Source: Magnetospirillum sp. (GTDB lineage Bacteria > Pseudomonadota > Alphaproteobacteria > CACIAM-22H2). From it: DNA of 64,000 bases. This document shows positions 44,001 through 52,194 of this stretch, one piece after another. The notes below the pieces were generated by a model. That model was not told the DNA's origin. It worked only from the letters and a program-made list of their open reading frames with translations, and searched no databases. A program made the position numbers and the translations under genes. The stretch spans positions 248,001 through 312,000 of the forward strand of contig JAPZUA010000002.1 in NCBI GenBank assembly GCA_027532905.1. The letters run 5' to 3'. The first letter of the stretch is position 1. Each line of letters opens with the position of its first letter.

Positions 44001-45194
44001 ATGGCGCTCCATTCCGAACCGCCGAAGCCGGGTGCGGGCGCGCCGTCGCAGGTTCGCGTGATGGTCGTGGACGATTCGGCCGTCATCCGCGGCCTCATCA
44101 CGCGCGCCCTCGAAGCCGATCCGGGCGTGCAGGTGGTGGCGACCGTCGGCAACGGCCAACTCGCCGTGGGCCAGCTCGGGCGCACCGACGTGGACGTGAT
44201 CGTGCTCGACATCGAAATGCCGGTTATGGACGGGCTCACGGCGATCCCGAAGCTTCTCGAAGTCGCACCCGACGTCAAAATCATCATGGCTTCGACGCTG
44301 ACCCAGCGCAACGCGCAGTCGAGCATCGAGGCGATGAACAAGGGGGCGGCCGACTACATCCCGAAGCCGTCTTCCACGGGCGAAATCCACGGCTCGACCG
44401 ATTTCAAGCGCGAACTCACCGACAAGGTCAAAGCGCTCGGCCGCGCGCGGCGCGACAAGCGCGACCGCAGCCGCGCGGCGGGCGTGCCCGAAACGCGCCC
44501 GCAGTCGACCGAGACCACGCGGGCTGCCTCGGCTGCGGGCGTGCAGTCGCCGTCGGCGCGCAGCTCGCTTCTGTCGCCGCAGACGCCGATCCAACTGCGC
44601 GCGGCCGGCCGCACGGTGCCGCAAATCGTTGCCATCGGCAGTTCGACCGGGGGTCCGCAAGCGCTGTTTGCGGTGCTGGGCGCGCTTCCCGCCGCAATGC
44701 GCCTGCCGATCGTTATCACGCAGCACATGCCGGCCACCTTCACGACCATTTTGGCCGAGCATATCCAACGCACTGCCAAGCGGCCTTGCGCCGAAGGCGT
44801 GGACGGCCAGACGCTCGAAGCGGGCCGCATCTATCTCGCGCCCGGCGACAACCACATGAAGATCGAAAGCCAAGGGACGCAGAAAATCATTCGCATCACC
44901 AAAGAGCCGCCCGAGAATTTCTGCCGCCCGGCCGTCGATCCGATGTTCCGCAGCGTGGCGGCCGCGTTCGGCCCTGCCGTGCTCGGCGTCGTGCTGACCG
45001 GCATGGGTTCGGACGGCGCCAAGGGCGGCAAGGTGCTGGTCGAGGCGGGCGGCACCGTGATTGCCCAGGACGAAGCCACGAGCGTGGTGTGGGGCATGCC
45101 GGGGGCCGCTGCCATGGCGGGCATTTGTGCGGCCGTCCTGCCGATCGAAAAGATTGCGGGCGAAATTGCCAAGATCGCGGGAGTGCGCGCGTGA
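44001..45194 (+). CDS. cheB: Chemotaxis methylesterase CheB
   Basis: A 397-residue two-domain protein: receiver with Asp70 (VLDIEMPVMDG), an 80-residue Ser/Arg-rich linker, and the esterase with the triad Ser in GSSTGGP, His in TQHMP and Asp in GMGSDGA. It removes methyl groups from chemoreceptors when phosphorylated. It follows the CheY-like gene without a gap and overlaps cheR by four bases (GTGA). Confidence 0.96.
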   Translation: MALHSEPPKPGAGAPSQVRVMVVDDSAVIRGLITRALEADPGVQVVATVGNGQLAVGQLGRTDVDVIVLDIEMPVMDGLTAIPKLLEVAPDVKIIMASTLTQRNAQSSIEAMNKGAADYIPKPSSTGEIHGSTDFKRELTDKVKALGRARRDKRDRSRAAGVPETRPQSTETTRAASAAGVQSPSARSSLLSPQTPIQLRAAGRTVPQIVAIGSSTGGPQALFAVLGALPAAMRLPIVITQHMPATFTTILAEHIQRTAKRPCAEGVDGQTLEAGRIYLAPGDNHMKIESQGTQKIIRITKEPPENFCRPAVDPMFRSVAAAFGPAVLGVVLTGMGSDGAKGGKVLVEAGGTVIAQDEATSVVWGMPGAAAMAGICAAVLPIEKIAGEIAKIAGVRA

Positions 45195-46027
45195 AACCCG
45201 ACGATTTCGCCTATTTCACCAAATACATCTACGACCAGACCGGGCTCGTGCTGGGGCCGGACAAGATGTATCTGATCGAAAGCCGTTTGGCGCCGCTCGC
45301 GCGCAAATGGAACGTCGCGACGATCGATCTGCTGGTGGGCCAGTTGCGTTCGGCGCGCGATCCGGCCCTGCAGCGCGACGTCGTCGATGCGATGATGACG
45401 AACGAGTCGTTCTTCTTCCGCGACGGCAAGCCGTTCGACCAGTTCCGCCAACTGATCTTGCCGGCATTGCTGCAGTCGCGCGCGGCCAAGAAGAGCTTCC
45501 GCATCTGGTGTGCGGCCGCATCGACCGGCCAAGAGCCCTACACGCTCGCAATGATCCTCAAAGAGGAAGCGGCCAAGCTCGCGGGCTGGCGCGTCGATAT
45601 CGTCGGCACCGACATCAGCCACGAAGCGCTCGAGCGCGCCAAGGCCGGGATCTACACGCAATTCGAAGTGCAGCGCGGCCTGCCGATCACGCTGTTGGTC
45701 AAGTATTTCAAACAGCAGGGCGACAAATGGGGCATCGCCCCGGAGATTCGCTCGGCCGTGCAGTATCGCAGCTTCAACCTGCTCAGCGAATTTGCGTCGC
45801 TGGGCTCGTTCGACGTGATCTTCTGCCGCAATGTGCTGATCTATTTCGACCAGAAGACAAAGGGTCAGATCCTCGACCGCATGGCCAAGCTGATGCCGGC
45901 CGATGGCGTGCTGTATCTGGGCGGTGCGGAGACGGTGCTGGGCGTTACGGAGCGTTTCCAGCCGATGCCGGGCCAGCGCGGCATCTACCAGGTCGTGGCG
46001 CCCGGCGGCGGCGCCAAGGTCGGGTAG
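45191..46027 (+). CDS. cheR: Chemotaxis methyltransferase CheR
   Basis: A 278-residue receptor glutamate methyltransferase using SAM. Motifs are MTNESFFFRDGKPFDQF, WCAAASTGQEPYTLAM (SAM loop), VGTDIS and FDVIFCRNVLIYFDQKTK. The GTG at 45191 overlaps the cheB stop. Its 3' end meets that of ctrA, one base apart. Receptors for it include the chemoreceptor near 59 kb. Confidence 0.95.
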   Translation: MKPDDFAYFTKYIYDQTGLVLGPDKMYLIESRLAPLARKWNVATIDLLVGQLRSARDPALQRDVVDAMMTNESFFFRDGKPFDQFRQLILPALLQSRAAKKSFRIWCAAASTGQEPYTLAMILKEEAAKLAGWRVDIVGTDISHEALERAKAGIYTQFEVQRGLPITLLVKYFKQQGDKWGIAPEIRSAVQYRSFNLLSEFASLGSFDVIFCRNVLIYFDQKTKGQILDRMAKLMPADGVLYLGGAETVLGVTERFQPMPGQRGIYQVVAPGGGAKVG

Positions 46028-46723
46028 TTAGGCGGCCTTCCCCTTGGCGGGCGGATCGCGCAGCACGTAGCCGCGGCCCCAGACCGTTTCGATGTAGTTT
46101 TCGCCGTCGCAGGCGCCCGAAAGTTTTTTGCGCAGCTTGCACACGAACACGTCGATGATCTTGAGCTCGGGCTCGTCGATGCCGCCGTAGAGATGGTTCA
46201 AGAACATCTCCTTGGTGAGCGTCGTGCCCTTGCGCAGGCTCAGCAATTCGAGGATCGCGTATTCCTTGCCCGTGAGGTGCAAGGGCCGCGTACCCGCTTC
46301 GACCGTGCGCGCCTCGAGATTGACCATGAGCTTGCCGGTTTTGATGATCGACTGCGAATGGCCCTTGGAGCGGCGCACGATCGCGTGGATGCGCGCGATC
46401 AGTTCGCGTTTGTCGAAGGGCTTGGTCAGATAGTCGTCCGCGCCGAAGCCGAGGCCTTTGATCTTGGCGTCGAGTTCGGTAAGGCCCGACAGGATCAGGA
46501 TCGGCGTTTTGATGCGACCGGCGCGGAAGCGGCGCAGTACTTCGTAGCCGTCCATGTCGGGCAGCATCAGATCGAGCAGGATGATGTCGTAATCGTAGAG
46601 TTTGCCGACCTCGAGCCCGTCTTCGCCGAGGGCACTCGTGTCGCAGACAAAACCTTCTTGCTTCAGCATCAGCTCGATCGAGCGAGACGTTGCCTGATCG
46701 TCTTCAACCAGCAGCACGCGCAT
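46028..46723 (-). CDS. ctrA: CtrA cell-cycle response regulator
   Basis: CtrA is the master regulator of the alphaproteobacterial cell cycle and flagellar genes. The 231-residue product has the receiver with Asp51 ([12 protein letters not shown]) and an OmpR-type winged helix ([19 protein letters not shown], then [18 protein letters not shown]). The receiver of typical CtrA is matched almost word for word ([19 protein letters not shown]). The ATG at 46723 follows GGGAGG. It faces fliI over a 192-base AT-rich gap. Confidence 0.96.
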   Translation of the reverse strand: MRVLLVEDDQATSRSIELMLKQEGFVCDTSALGEDGLEVGKLYDYDIILLDLMLPDMDGYEVLRRFRAGRIKTPILILSGLTELDAKIKGLGFGADDYLTKPFDKRELIARIHAIVRRSKGHSQSIIKTGKLMVNLEARTVEAGTRPLHLTGKEYAILELLSLRKGTTLTKEMFLNHLYGGIDEPELKIIDVFVCKLRKKLSGACDGENYIETVWGRGYVLRDPPAKGKAA

Positions 46724-46745
46724 CAGCAGGGCCTCCCGAAAATTG

Positions 46746-46779
46746 GTTAACAAGGTATCATGGGAGCTACCTTGTTAAC
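46746..46779. promoter_or_regulatory. Perfect 12-bp inverted repeat upstream of ctrA
   Basis: GTTAACAAGGTA (46746-46757) and TACCTTGTTAAC (46768-46779) form an exact inverted repeat around 10 bases. It begins 23 bases upstream of the ctrA start. Each arm opens with TTAAC, a CtrA half-site, but the TTAA-N7-TTAA spacing is not kept. It may be an operator of ctrA or fliI. Confidence 0.6.
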
Positions 46780-46915
46780 AATTCCAAACAAACCGCGTTA
46801 TTTATCAAATCTTTATGCAGAAATTTACGCAACGTTAATCAAACTTGGCTACATTCCGTGGCTCTCCGCAACCCTCGGATTTTACGCAAGCTTGTTGGGA
46901 CGGGTGACAGCTCCA
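46780..46915 (+). promoter_or_regulatory. AT-rich promoter region of fliI
   Basis: These 136 bases are markedly richer in A and T than the genes around. They should hold the fliI promoter. Some in-frame codons extend fliI upstream here, but the sequence reads poorly as protein and starts at 46916 fit the family. No clear sigma54 (GG-N10-GC) or sigma28 site could be assigned. Confidence 0.4.
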
Positions 46916-48283
46916 ATGTCCGCACATGAACTGGTTGCCGCCGTCGAGCGCATCCCAACCTATCGCTATTACGGCCGCGTTTCGGCCGTGCAAGGCATGC
47001 TGCTCGAGATCGGCGGCGTGGACGATCTGCTGGCCGTCGGTTCGCGCTGTTTTGTCGGCACGCGCGACCGCCGCCGTGTGCCCTGCGAGGTTGTGGGCTT
47101 TCGCCAGGGCCGCGCGCTTTTGATGGCGTTCGGTACGGTGGACGGCATCGGCGTGGGCAGCCGTGCGGAAATCGCCGATTCAGATCCCGTTATCTATCCG
47201 CATCGTTCGTGGCTGGGGCGCGTCGTGAATGCGCTCGGCGAACCGCTCGACGGCAAAGGGCCGCTGCCGATGGGCCCGGCCCCTTATGCGATCAAAGCCT
47301 CGCCGCCCGCCGCCCATAAGCGCCAACGCGTGCGCGGCAAGATCGATTTGGGCATCCGTGCCATCAACACGTTTCTCACCTGCTGCCGCGGCCAGCGCAT
47401 GGGCATTTTCGCAGGCTCGGGCGTAGGCAAATCCTCGGTCATGTCGATGATGACGCGCTATACGGCGGCCGATGTTGTCGTGATCGGCCTCATCGGCGAG
47501 CGCGGCCGCGAAGTGCAGGAGTTCATCCAGGACGATCTGGGGCCTGAAGGCCTCGCACGCTCGGTCGTGGTCGTGGCAACGGGCGACGAAAGCCCGCTGA
47601 TGCGCCGTCAGGCGGCTTATATGACTTTGGCGATCGCCGAATATTTCCGCGATCTTGACCGCGACGTTCTGTGCCTCATGGACTCGGTCACGCGCTTTGC
47701 GATGGCGCAGCGCGAGATCGGCCTGTCGGCGGGCGAGCCGCCGGCCTCCAAGGGCTATACGCCATCGGTGTTTGCCGAATTGCCGCGATTGCTCGAGCGC
47801 GCCGGGCCTGGAACGGGGCAGGGCAGTGTCACGGGCCTCTTCACCGTGCTCGTCGAAGGCGACGACACGAACGAGCCGATCTCGGACGCGGTGCGCGGCA
47901 TCGTCGACGGGCACATCGTGCTCGAGCGCGCGATCGGCGAACGCGGCCGCTATCCCGCCATCAATATTCTGCGTTCGGTTTCGCGAACCATGCCGGGCTG
48001 CAATACGCCGTCCGAAAACGCGCTCGTGGCGCGCGCGCGCCAGCTGATGGCGCAGTACGAAGACATGGCGGAAATGATCCGCCTGGGTGCGTATCGGCGC
48101 GGCTCGGACGCACTCGTGGACGAAGCCATCCACTACCAGCCCGAAATCGAGAATTTCCTGAAGCAGGGCAAGCGCGAGCAGGCCCTGCTGGCGCAAGGCT
48201 ATGCCGGACTTGCCGAGATTCTCGGCATGCCGGATCCCGCCGCTGCAGGCGAAAGCGCCGAAGAGCCGGCCCTTGCCGGTTGA
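46916..48283 (+). CDS. fliI: Flagellum-specific ATPase FliI
   Basis: A 455-residue F1-like ATPase that helps the flagellar type III export machine. Walker A is GSGVGKSS in [17 protein letters not shown] near residue 170, then [30 protein letters not shown] and [22 protein letters not shown], which separate FliI from F1 beta. The ATG at 46916 was chosen by the conserved start ([17 protein letters not shown]); a longer frame reads into the AT-rich gap. fliJ follows after 10 bases. Confidence 0.95.
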   Translation: MSAHELVAAVERIPTYRYYGRVSAVQGMLLEIGGVDDLLAVGSRCFVGTRDRRRVPCEVVGFRQGRALLMAFGTVDGIGVGSRAEIADSDPVIYPHRSWLGRVVNALGEPLDGKGPLPMGPAPYAIKASPPAAHKRQRVRGKIDLGIRAINTFLTCCRGQRMGIFAGSGVGKSSVMSMMTRYTAADVVVIGLIGERGREVQEFIQDDLGPEGLARSVVVVATGDESPLMRRQAAYMTLAIAEYFRDLDRDVLCLMDSVTRFAMAQREIGLSAGEPPASKGYTPSVFAELPRLLERAGPGTGQGSVTGLFTVLVEGDDTNEPISDAVRGIVDGHIVLERAIGERGRYPAINILRSVSRTMPGCNTPSENALVARARQLMAQYEDMAEMIRLGAYRRGSDALVDEAIHYQPEIENFLKQGKREQALLAQGYAGLAEILGMPDPAAAGESAEEPALAG

Positions 48284-48293
48284 GAACCGCTAG

Positions 48294-48773
48294 ATGGCGG
48301 CCAAAACCAAGGGCCTGCGTTCGCTCATTCGGCTGGCCGAAGCCGATCTCGACGACAAGCGCCGCGTGCTCGTTGAAATCGAGCAGCAGGAAGCGACGCT
48401 GCAGGCGCGTGCCGTTGCCCTCGAAGCCGAGAAGGACCAAGAGCAGCGCCATGCGCGCGAACTCGAGGTGGGCATGTTCGCGTATGCGGGCTATGCGCGC
48501 GGCGTAATCGAGCGTCGCGCGCGCCTGGCCGCACAGATCGCGGGCATGCAACCGCAATTGGAAGAGGCGCGACAGGCCGTGTCGGACGCGTTCCAGACGC
48601 TGAAGCGCTACGAAACCGCGTTGGCGGCCCGGATCAAGGCCGACAAAGACGCGGCCGAGCGCAAAGACCAGCAGAATATGGACGAAATCAGCTTGAACGC
48701 CCATCGCCGCCGCCAGTTGGCCGAAGCCACGCCGGGGGCAACCTCAAGCGTATCGCGACAATCGCGGGCTTGA
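48294..48773 (+). CDS. fliJ: Flagellar export chaperone FliJ
   Basis: A 159-residue protein that is almost all charged coiled-coil helix (for example RLAEADLDDKRRVLVEIEQQE), as in FliJ, the stalk-like partner of FliI. The sequence is weakly conserved, so position after fliI is the main evidence. A weak GCGGGC/GCCCGC stem overlaps its stop. Confidence 0.8.
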   Translation: MAAKTKGLRSLIRLAEADLDDKRRVLVEIEQQEATLQARAVALEAEKDQEQRHARELEVGMFAYAGYARGVIERRARLAAQIAGMQPQLEEARQAVSDAFQTLKRYETALAARIKADKDAAERKDQQNMDEISLNAHRRRQLAEATPGATSSVSRQSRA

Positions 48774-48823
48774 AGCGCCCGCTTGCCCTTGCGACACTGT
48801 TCCATTGAAGTCTGGGGGGCGAA

Positions 48824-50020
48824 ATGGAACGCAAAAGCAGCTACCTGACGATCCTGATCTGCGGATCTCTGGTGCTTACCGTGATGATGGGCCTGCGCCA
48901 GACGCTCGGCTTGTTCCTCAAACCCATGACGATCGATCTCGGCGTCGGGCGCGAAGTGTTTGCGTTCGGGCTTGCGGTTTCCAACTTGCTGTGGGGGGCC
49001 GCCGGGCCGTTTGCCGGGGCGGTCGCCGACAAGTTCGGCACCGCGCGCGCGGTTTTGATCGGCGGCTTGCTCTATGCGGGCGGCTTTTGGGCGCTCTCGA
49101 ATGCGCAGGACGGCACGCTGATCCTGGTCGGCAATACGCTGCAGGGTTTGGCGATGGCCGGAGCCGGCTTCTCGATCATCCTCGGTGCCGTGGGCCGTGC
49201 GGCCCCGCCCGAAAAACGTTCGCTGGCCCTTGGCATCGTTGCGGCCGGCGGCTCGTTCGGGCAATTCGCCTGCATGCCGTACGCGCAGGTGCTGCTCGAC
49301 ATGCTGGATTGGCGCGGGGCACTGTTTGTGATCGCGCTCAGCGCTTTGGCGATCCTGCCGCTTGCCTATGGCTTGCGGGGCTTGGCAGCCCCGGCAGCCG
49401 CCCAATCGCAGCAGACATTGGGCGCAGCACTCAAAGAAGCGATGGGCCATTCGGGTTTTTGGCTGCTCACGATCGGCTTTTTCGTCTGCGGCTTCCAAGT
49501 CGTATTCGTGGGCGTGCATTTGCCCGCCTACGTCGCCGACAAGGGTCTGCCCGGTTGGGTGGGTGCTTGGTCGCTCGCCCTCGTCGGGCTCTTCAACATC
49601 GTGGGCACTTACACGGCGGGCGTGCTCGGCCAGTTGCGGCGCAAGAAATATCTGCTGGCGGGCATCTATATCGGGCGCTCGCTCGTGTTCATCGTGTTTC
49701 TGCTGACGCCGATCAGCGAAGCGAGCGTGATGATCTTCGCCTCGGCGTTGGGGCTGTTCTGGCTGTCGACCGTGCCGCTCACCTCGGGCTTGGTGGCGCA
49801 GATTTTCGGCACCACCTACATGTCCACGCTCTACGGCATCGTTTTTTTCTCGCACCAAATCGGCAGCTTTATGGGCGCTTGGCTGGGTGGTAAGGTCTAC
49901 GACATGTACGGATCCTACGACGTCGTTTGGGGGCTTTGCGTGGCGACGGGCTTCATCGCGGCCGCCTTGCATTGGCCGCTGCGCGATGCCCCTCAGCCGC
50001 GTCTGGCAGCGGCAGGCTGA
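48824..50020 (+). CDS. MFS transporter (OFA-like)
   Basis: A 398-residue inner-membrane transporter with twelve hydrophobic segments. The intracellular loop GAVADKFGTARAVLIGGLL is the MFS signature, and the fold continues through a central loop near residue 205. The pattern resembles oxalate/formate-antiporter-like MFS proteins. Substrate unknown. It runs into a tiny membrane protein gene after 9 bases. Confidence 0.87.
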   Translation: MERKSSYLTILICGSLVLTVMMGLRQTLGLFLKPMTIDLGVGREVFAFGLAVSNLLWGAAGPFAGAVADKFGTARAVLIGGLLYAGGFWALSNAQDGTLILVGNTLQGLAMAGAGFSIILGAVGRAAPPEKRSLALGIVAAGGSFGQFACMPYAQVLLDMLDWRGALFVIALSALAILPLAYGLRGLAAPAAAQSQQTLGAALKEAMGHSGFWLLTIGFFVCGFQVVFVGVHLPAYVADKGLPGWVGAWSLALVGLFNIVGTYTAGVLGQLRRKKYLLAGIYIGRSLVFIVFLLTPISEASVMIFASALGLFWLSTVPLTSGLVAQIFGTTYMSTLYGIVFFSHQIGSFMGAWLGGKVYDMYGSYDVVWGLCVATGFIAAALHWPLRDAPQPRLAAAG

Positions 50021-50029
50021 GGGCAAAAC

Positions 50030-50158
50030 ATGCGCCTCAATGCGGCACAATCCGGGCTGATGGCGGGCGGGGCTTTGCTGTTCGCAGGCGCCGTATATCT
50101 TTGGGTCGTGCGGGGGCCTGCGATCCTGCTCGATCTTGCGTTCATTGCGTGTCTTTGA
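50030..50158 (+). CDS. 42-residue membrane protein
   Basis: A short frame encodes 42 residues, nearly all hydrophobic (MAGGALLFAGAVYLWVV, then AILLDLAFIACL). GAGGG stands six bases before the ATG, and the gene fits exactly between the MFS gene and the dehydrogenase gene. It could be one or two membrane helices, perhaps linked to the transporter. No family is recognised. Confidence 0.6.
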   Translation: MRLNAAQSGLMAGGALLFAGAVYLWVVRGPAILLDLAFIACL

Positions 50159-50171
50159 AGGAGTTTTGGGT

Positions 50172-51041
50172 ATGACCAATCTGGCATTTCTGGGTTTGGG
50201 TGTGATGGGTTTCCCGATGGCAGGCCATCTGCAGAAGGCCGGCCACAGCGTGACGGTCTACAACCGCAGTGCGGCCAAAGCCGCCGCGTGGGTGGCCAAG
50301 CACGGCGGCAAGGCGGCCGCGACGCCGGCCGAAGCCGCCAAGGGGGCCGACATCGTGCTCGCTTGCGTCGGCAACGACGACGATCTGCGCTCGGTCGTGT
50401 ACGGCGACAAGGGTGCTTTTGCGGGCATGACGAAGGGTACGATTTTCGTCGACCACACGACAGCGTCGGCCCTTGTGGCGCGCGAACTCGACAAGGCGGC
50501 GACGGAAAAAGGCTTCGGCTTTCTCGATGCGCCCGTGTCGGGCGGCCAGGCGGGGGCCGAAAACGGCCAGCTCGGCATCATGGTCGGCGGCGCCGATGCG
50601 GTGTTCGCCAAGGCCGAGCCCGTGCTCAAGATCTACGCCAAGGCGCTCACCTTGATGGGCCCGGCAGGGGCCGGCCAGCTCACCAAGATGGTGAACCAGA
50701 TCTGCATTGCTGGCCTTGTGCAGGGCTTGTCCGAGGGCATGAATTTTGCGGTCCAGGCCGGGCTCGACACCGAAAAGGTGCTGTCGGTCATCACCAAGGG
50801 TGCGGCCGGTTCCTGGCAGATGGAAAACCGCGCCAAGACAATGGTGCAGGGCAAGTTCGATTTCGGCTTCGCGGTCGATTGGATGCGCAAGGACTTGGCG
50901 ATCTGCCTCGAGGAAGCCAAGACCAACAAAGCGCGCCTGCCGATGACGGCCGTGATCGACCAGTTCTATGCGGCCGTGCAGGCGCGCGGCGGCGGGCGCT
51001 GGGATACGTCGTCGCTGATCAATCTGCTCGCAAAACCTTAG
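50172..51041 (+). CDS. 3-Hydroxyisobutyrate dehydrogenase family protein
   Basis: A 289-residue NAD(P)-dependent beta-hydroxyacid dehydrogenase. It has the Rossmann motif FLGLGVMGFPMAGHL at residues 5-19, DAPVSGGQAGAENG and the catalytic Lys in GAGQLTKMVNQ. Members act on 3-hydroxyisobutyrate, tartronate semialdehyde or related acids; these cannot be separated here. The ATG at 50172 follows AAGGAG. Its end overlaps the convergent HAD gene by 23 bases. Confidence 0.92.
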   Translation: MTNLAFLGLGVMGFPMAGHLQKAGHSVTVYNRSAAKAAAWVAKHGGKAAATPAEAAKGADIVLACVGNDDDLRSVVYGDKGAFAGMTKGTIFVDHTTASALVARELDKAATEKGFGFLDAPVSGGQAGAENGQLGIMVGGADAVFAKAEPVLKIYAKALTLMGPAGAGQLTKMVNQICIAGLVQGLSEGMNFAVQAGLDTEKVLSVITKGAAGSWQMENRAKTMVQGKFDFGFAVDWMRKDLAICLEEAKTNKARLPMTAVIDQFYAAVQARGGGRWDTSSLINLLAKP

Positions 51042-51666
51042 CGAGTTCGGCCATCCGGTCGATGACCACGGCACCGGTCGCGGCAAGTTCGCCGCGATCG
51101 GTGTGGCCGGCCCCGGCATAGGCATAGGCCTTCATGCCAGCGGCCTTGGCGGCCGCGAGCCCGGCGAGCGTGTCTTCGACCACGACGCAGTCGGCCGCTG
51201 CAAAACCCATCTGCTCGGCTGCGAACAAAAACAAATCCGGGGCGGGTTTGCCGTTGGCTACCTGCGTGGCGCTGAAACAGTGCCCCTCGAAAAAGCCCAA
51301 GAGGCCGCACAATTCGAGGCTGCGCTTGATGCGCGGCGGATCGCTCGACGAGGCGAGGCAGAAGGGCAAGTCCAAGCCTTCGAGCAATTCCGGCACGCCT
51401 TCGACGGCCTGCAATTCGCCCTCGTAGGCGGCCAGAACTTTTGCGCGTTCGGTTTCGGCGAAGTCCGGCGGCAGTACGATGCCGAAGCTCTTATCAATGT
51501 CCGCGACCGCAAACGCCATGCTGCGCCCGACATAGCGGCGCGTGGTTTGTTCGAGCGTGAGAGGCACGCCGTGTTCGGCAAGGCAGGCGTGGAAGATGCG
51601 GTTGGCGATGCGTTCGGAATCGACGAGCACGCCGTCCATGTCGAACACGACGAGGCCGGGCCTCAT
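51019..51666 (-). CDS. HAD-like phosphatase (beta-phosphoglucomutase/phosphoglycolate type)
   Basis: A 215-residue HAD hydrolase with a complete motif I, VFDMDGVLVDSE, motif II CLASSS, Lys in NGKPAPD and motif IV VVVEDTLAG. The pattern matches the YcjU/YieH group acting on sugar phosphates. It overlaps the GNAT gene upstream (ATGA) and the dehydrogenase gene convergently. Confidence 0.9.
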   Translation of the reverse strand: MRPGLVVFDMDGVLVDSERIANRIFHACLAEHGVPLTLEQTTRRYVGRSMAFAVADIDKSFGIVLPPDFAETERAKVLAAYEGELQAVEGVPELLEGLDLPFCLASSSDPPRIKRSLELCGLLGFFEGHCFSATQVANGKPAPDLFLFAAEQMGFAAADCVVVEDTLAGLAAAKAAGMKAYAYAGAGHTDRGELAATGAVVIDRMAELAKVLRAD

Positions 51667-52193
51667 GCGCCGATGGCGCCGGGTTTGGCCCAAACGAAGC
51701 GCAGCACCTGATGCTCGGTGCCGTCGACCGCGCGATAGGCGTGCGGTGCGCCAGCGACCCCGCCCATGCGCCGGTAGAAGCCGACGGCATTTTCGTTGGC
51801 GAGATAGACCGTGAGATGCATGGCCGTGCCCGGGAGATTGGCCGCGACCCAGGCGCCAGCGTGCCGCAAAAGCTGGCGCCCGATGCCGCCGCGTTTGATG
51901 TCGGGCCGCACATGCAGATTGTCGAGGAGTGCGCCGTGCTCGGGCTCGGCATCGGCCATCACGCAGGCAAAGCCGAGCGCTTCGCCGTTCCGCTCGGCGA
52001 GAGAGAGAAAGCTGCGCGCCGGGTTCCAAGCCGCCATGCGCGCCTGCCAGTGCTGCGCACGCTCGACATGCGCGTTCGCGAGATAGGCCTCGCTCAGAAT
52101 ATCGCGATAGGCCGTGCGCCAGCTCGCGGTGTGGAGGCCAGCGACGGCCGGTGCGTCGGCAGGCCCAGCGCTGCGGATCGAAAGCGGGTCCAT
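51663..52193 (-). CDS. GNAT family N-acetyltransferase
   Basis: A 176-residue acetyltransferase. The acetyl-CoA site is DNLHVRPDIKRGGIGRQLL (the R/Q-x-x-G-x-G/A loop) near residues 91-109, and a later YLANENAVGFYRRMG segment is typical. Acceptor unknown. It lies one base after the transglycosylase gene on the same strand and overlaps the HAD gene. Confidence 0.9.
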   Translation of the reverse strand: MDPLSIRSAGPADAPAVAGLHTASWRTAYRDILSEAYLANAHVERAQHWQARMAAWNPARSFLSLAERNGEALGFACVMADAEPEHGALLDNLHVRPDIKRGGIGRQLLRHAGAWVAANLPGTAMHLTVYLANENAVGFYRRMGGVAGAPHAYRAVDGTEHQVLRFVWAKPGAIGA

Positions 52194-52194
52194 A

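Noticed and set aside
46746-46779. Canonical CtrA box (TTAA-N7-TTAA)
   Set aside because: TTAA occurs in both arms, but the second TTAA is not seven bases from the first, so it is reported only as an inverted repeat.
46760-46915. An earlier ATG for fliI giving 52 more residues
   Set aside because: The extension is AT-rich, unlike FliI starts, and overlaps the inverted repeat that looks regulatory.
48764-48782. Terminator after fliJ
   Set aside because: The six-bp stem overlaps the stop codon and has no T-run, so it is only mentioned with fliJ.
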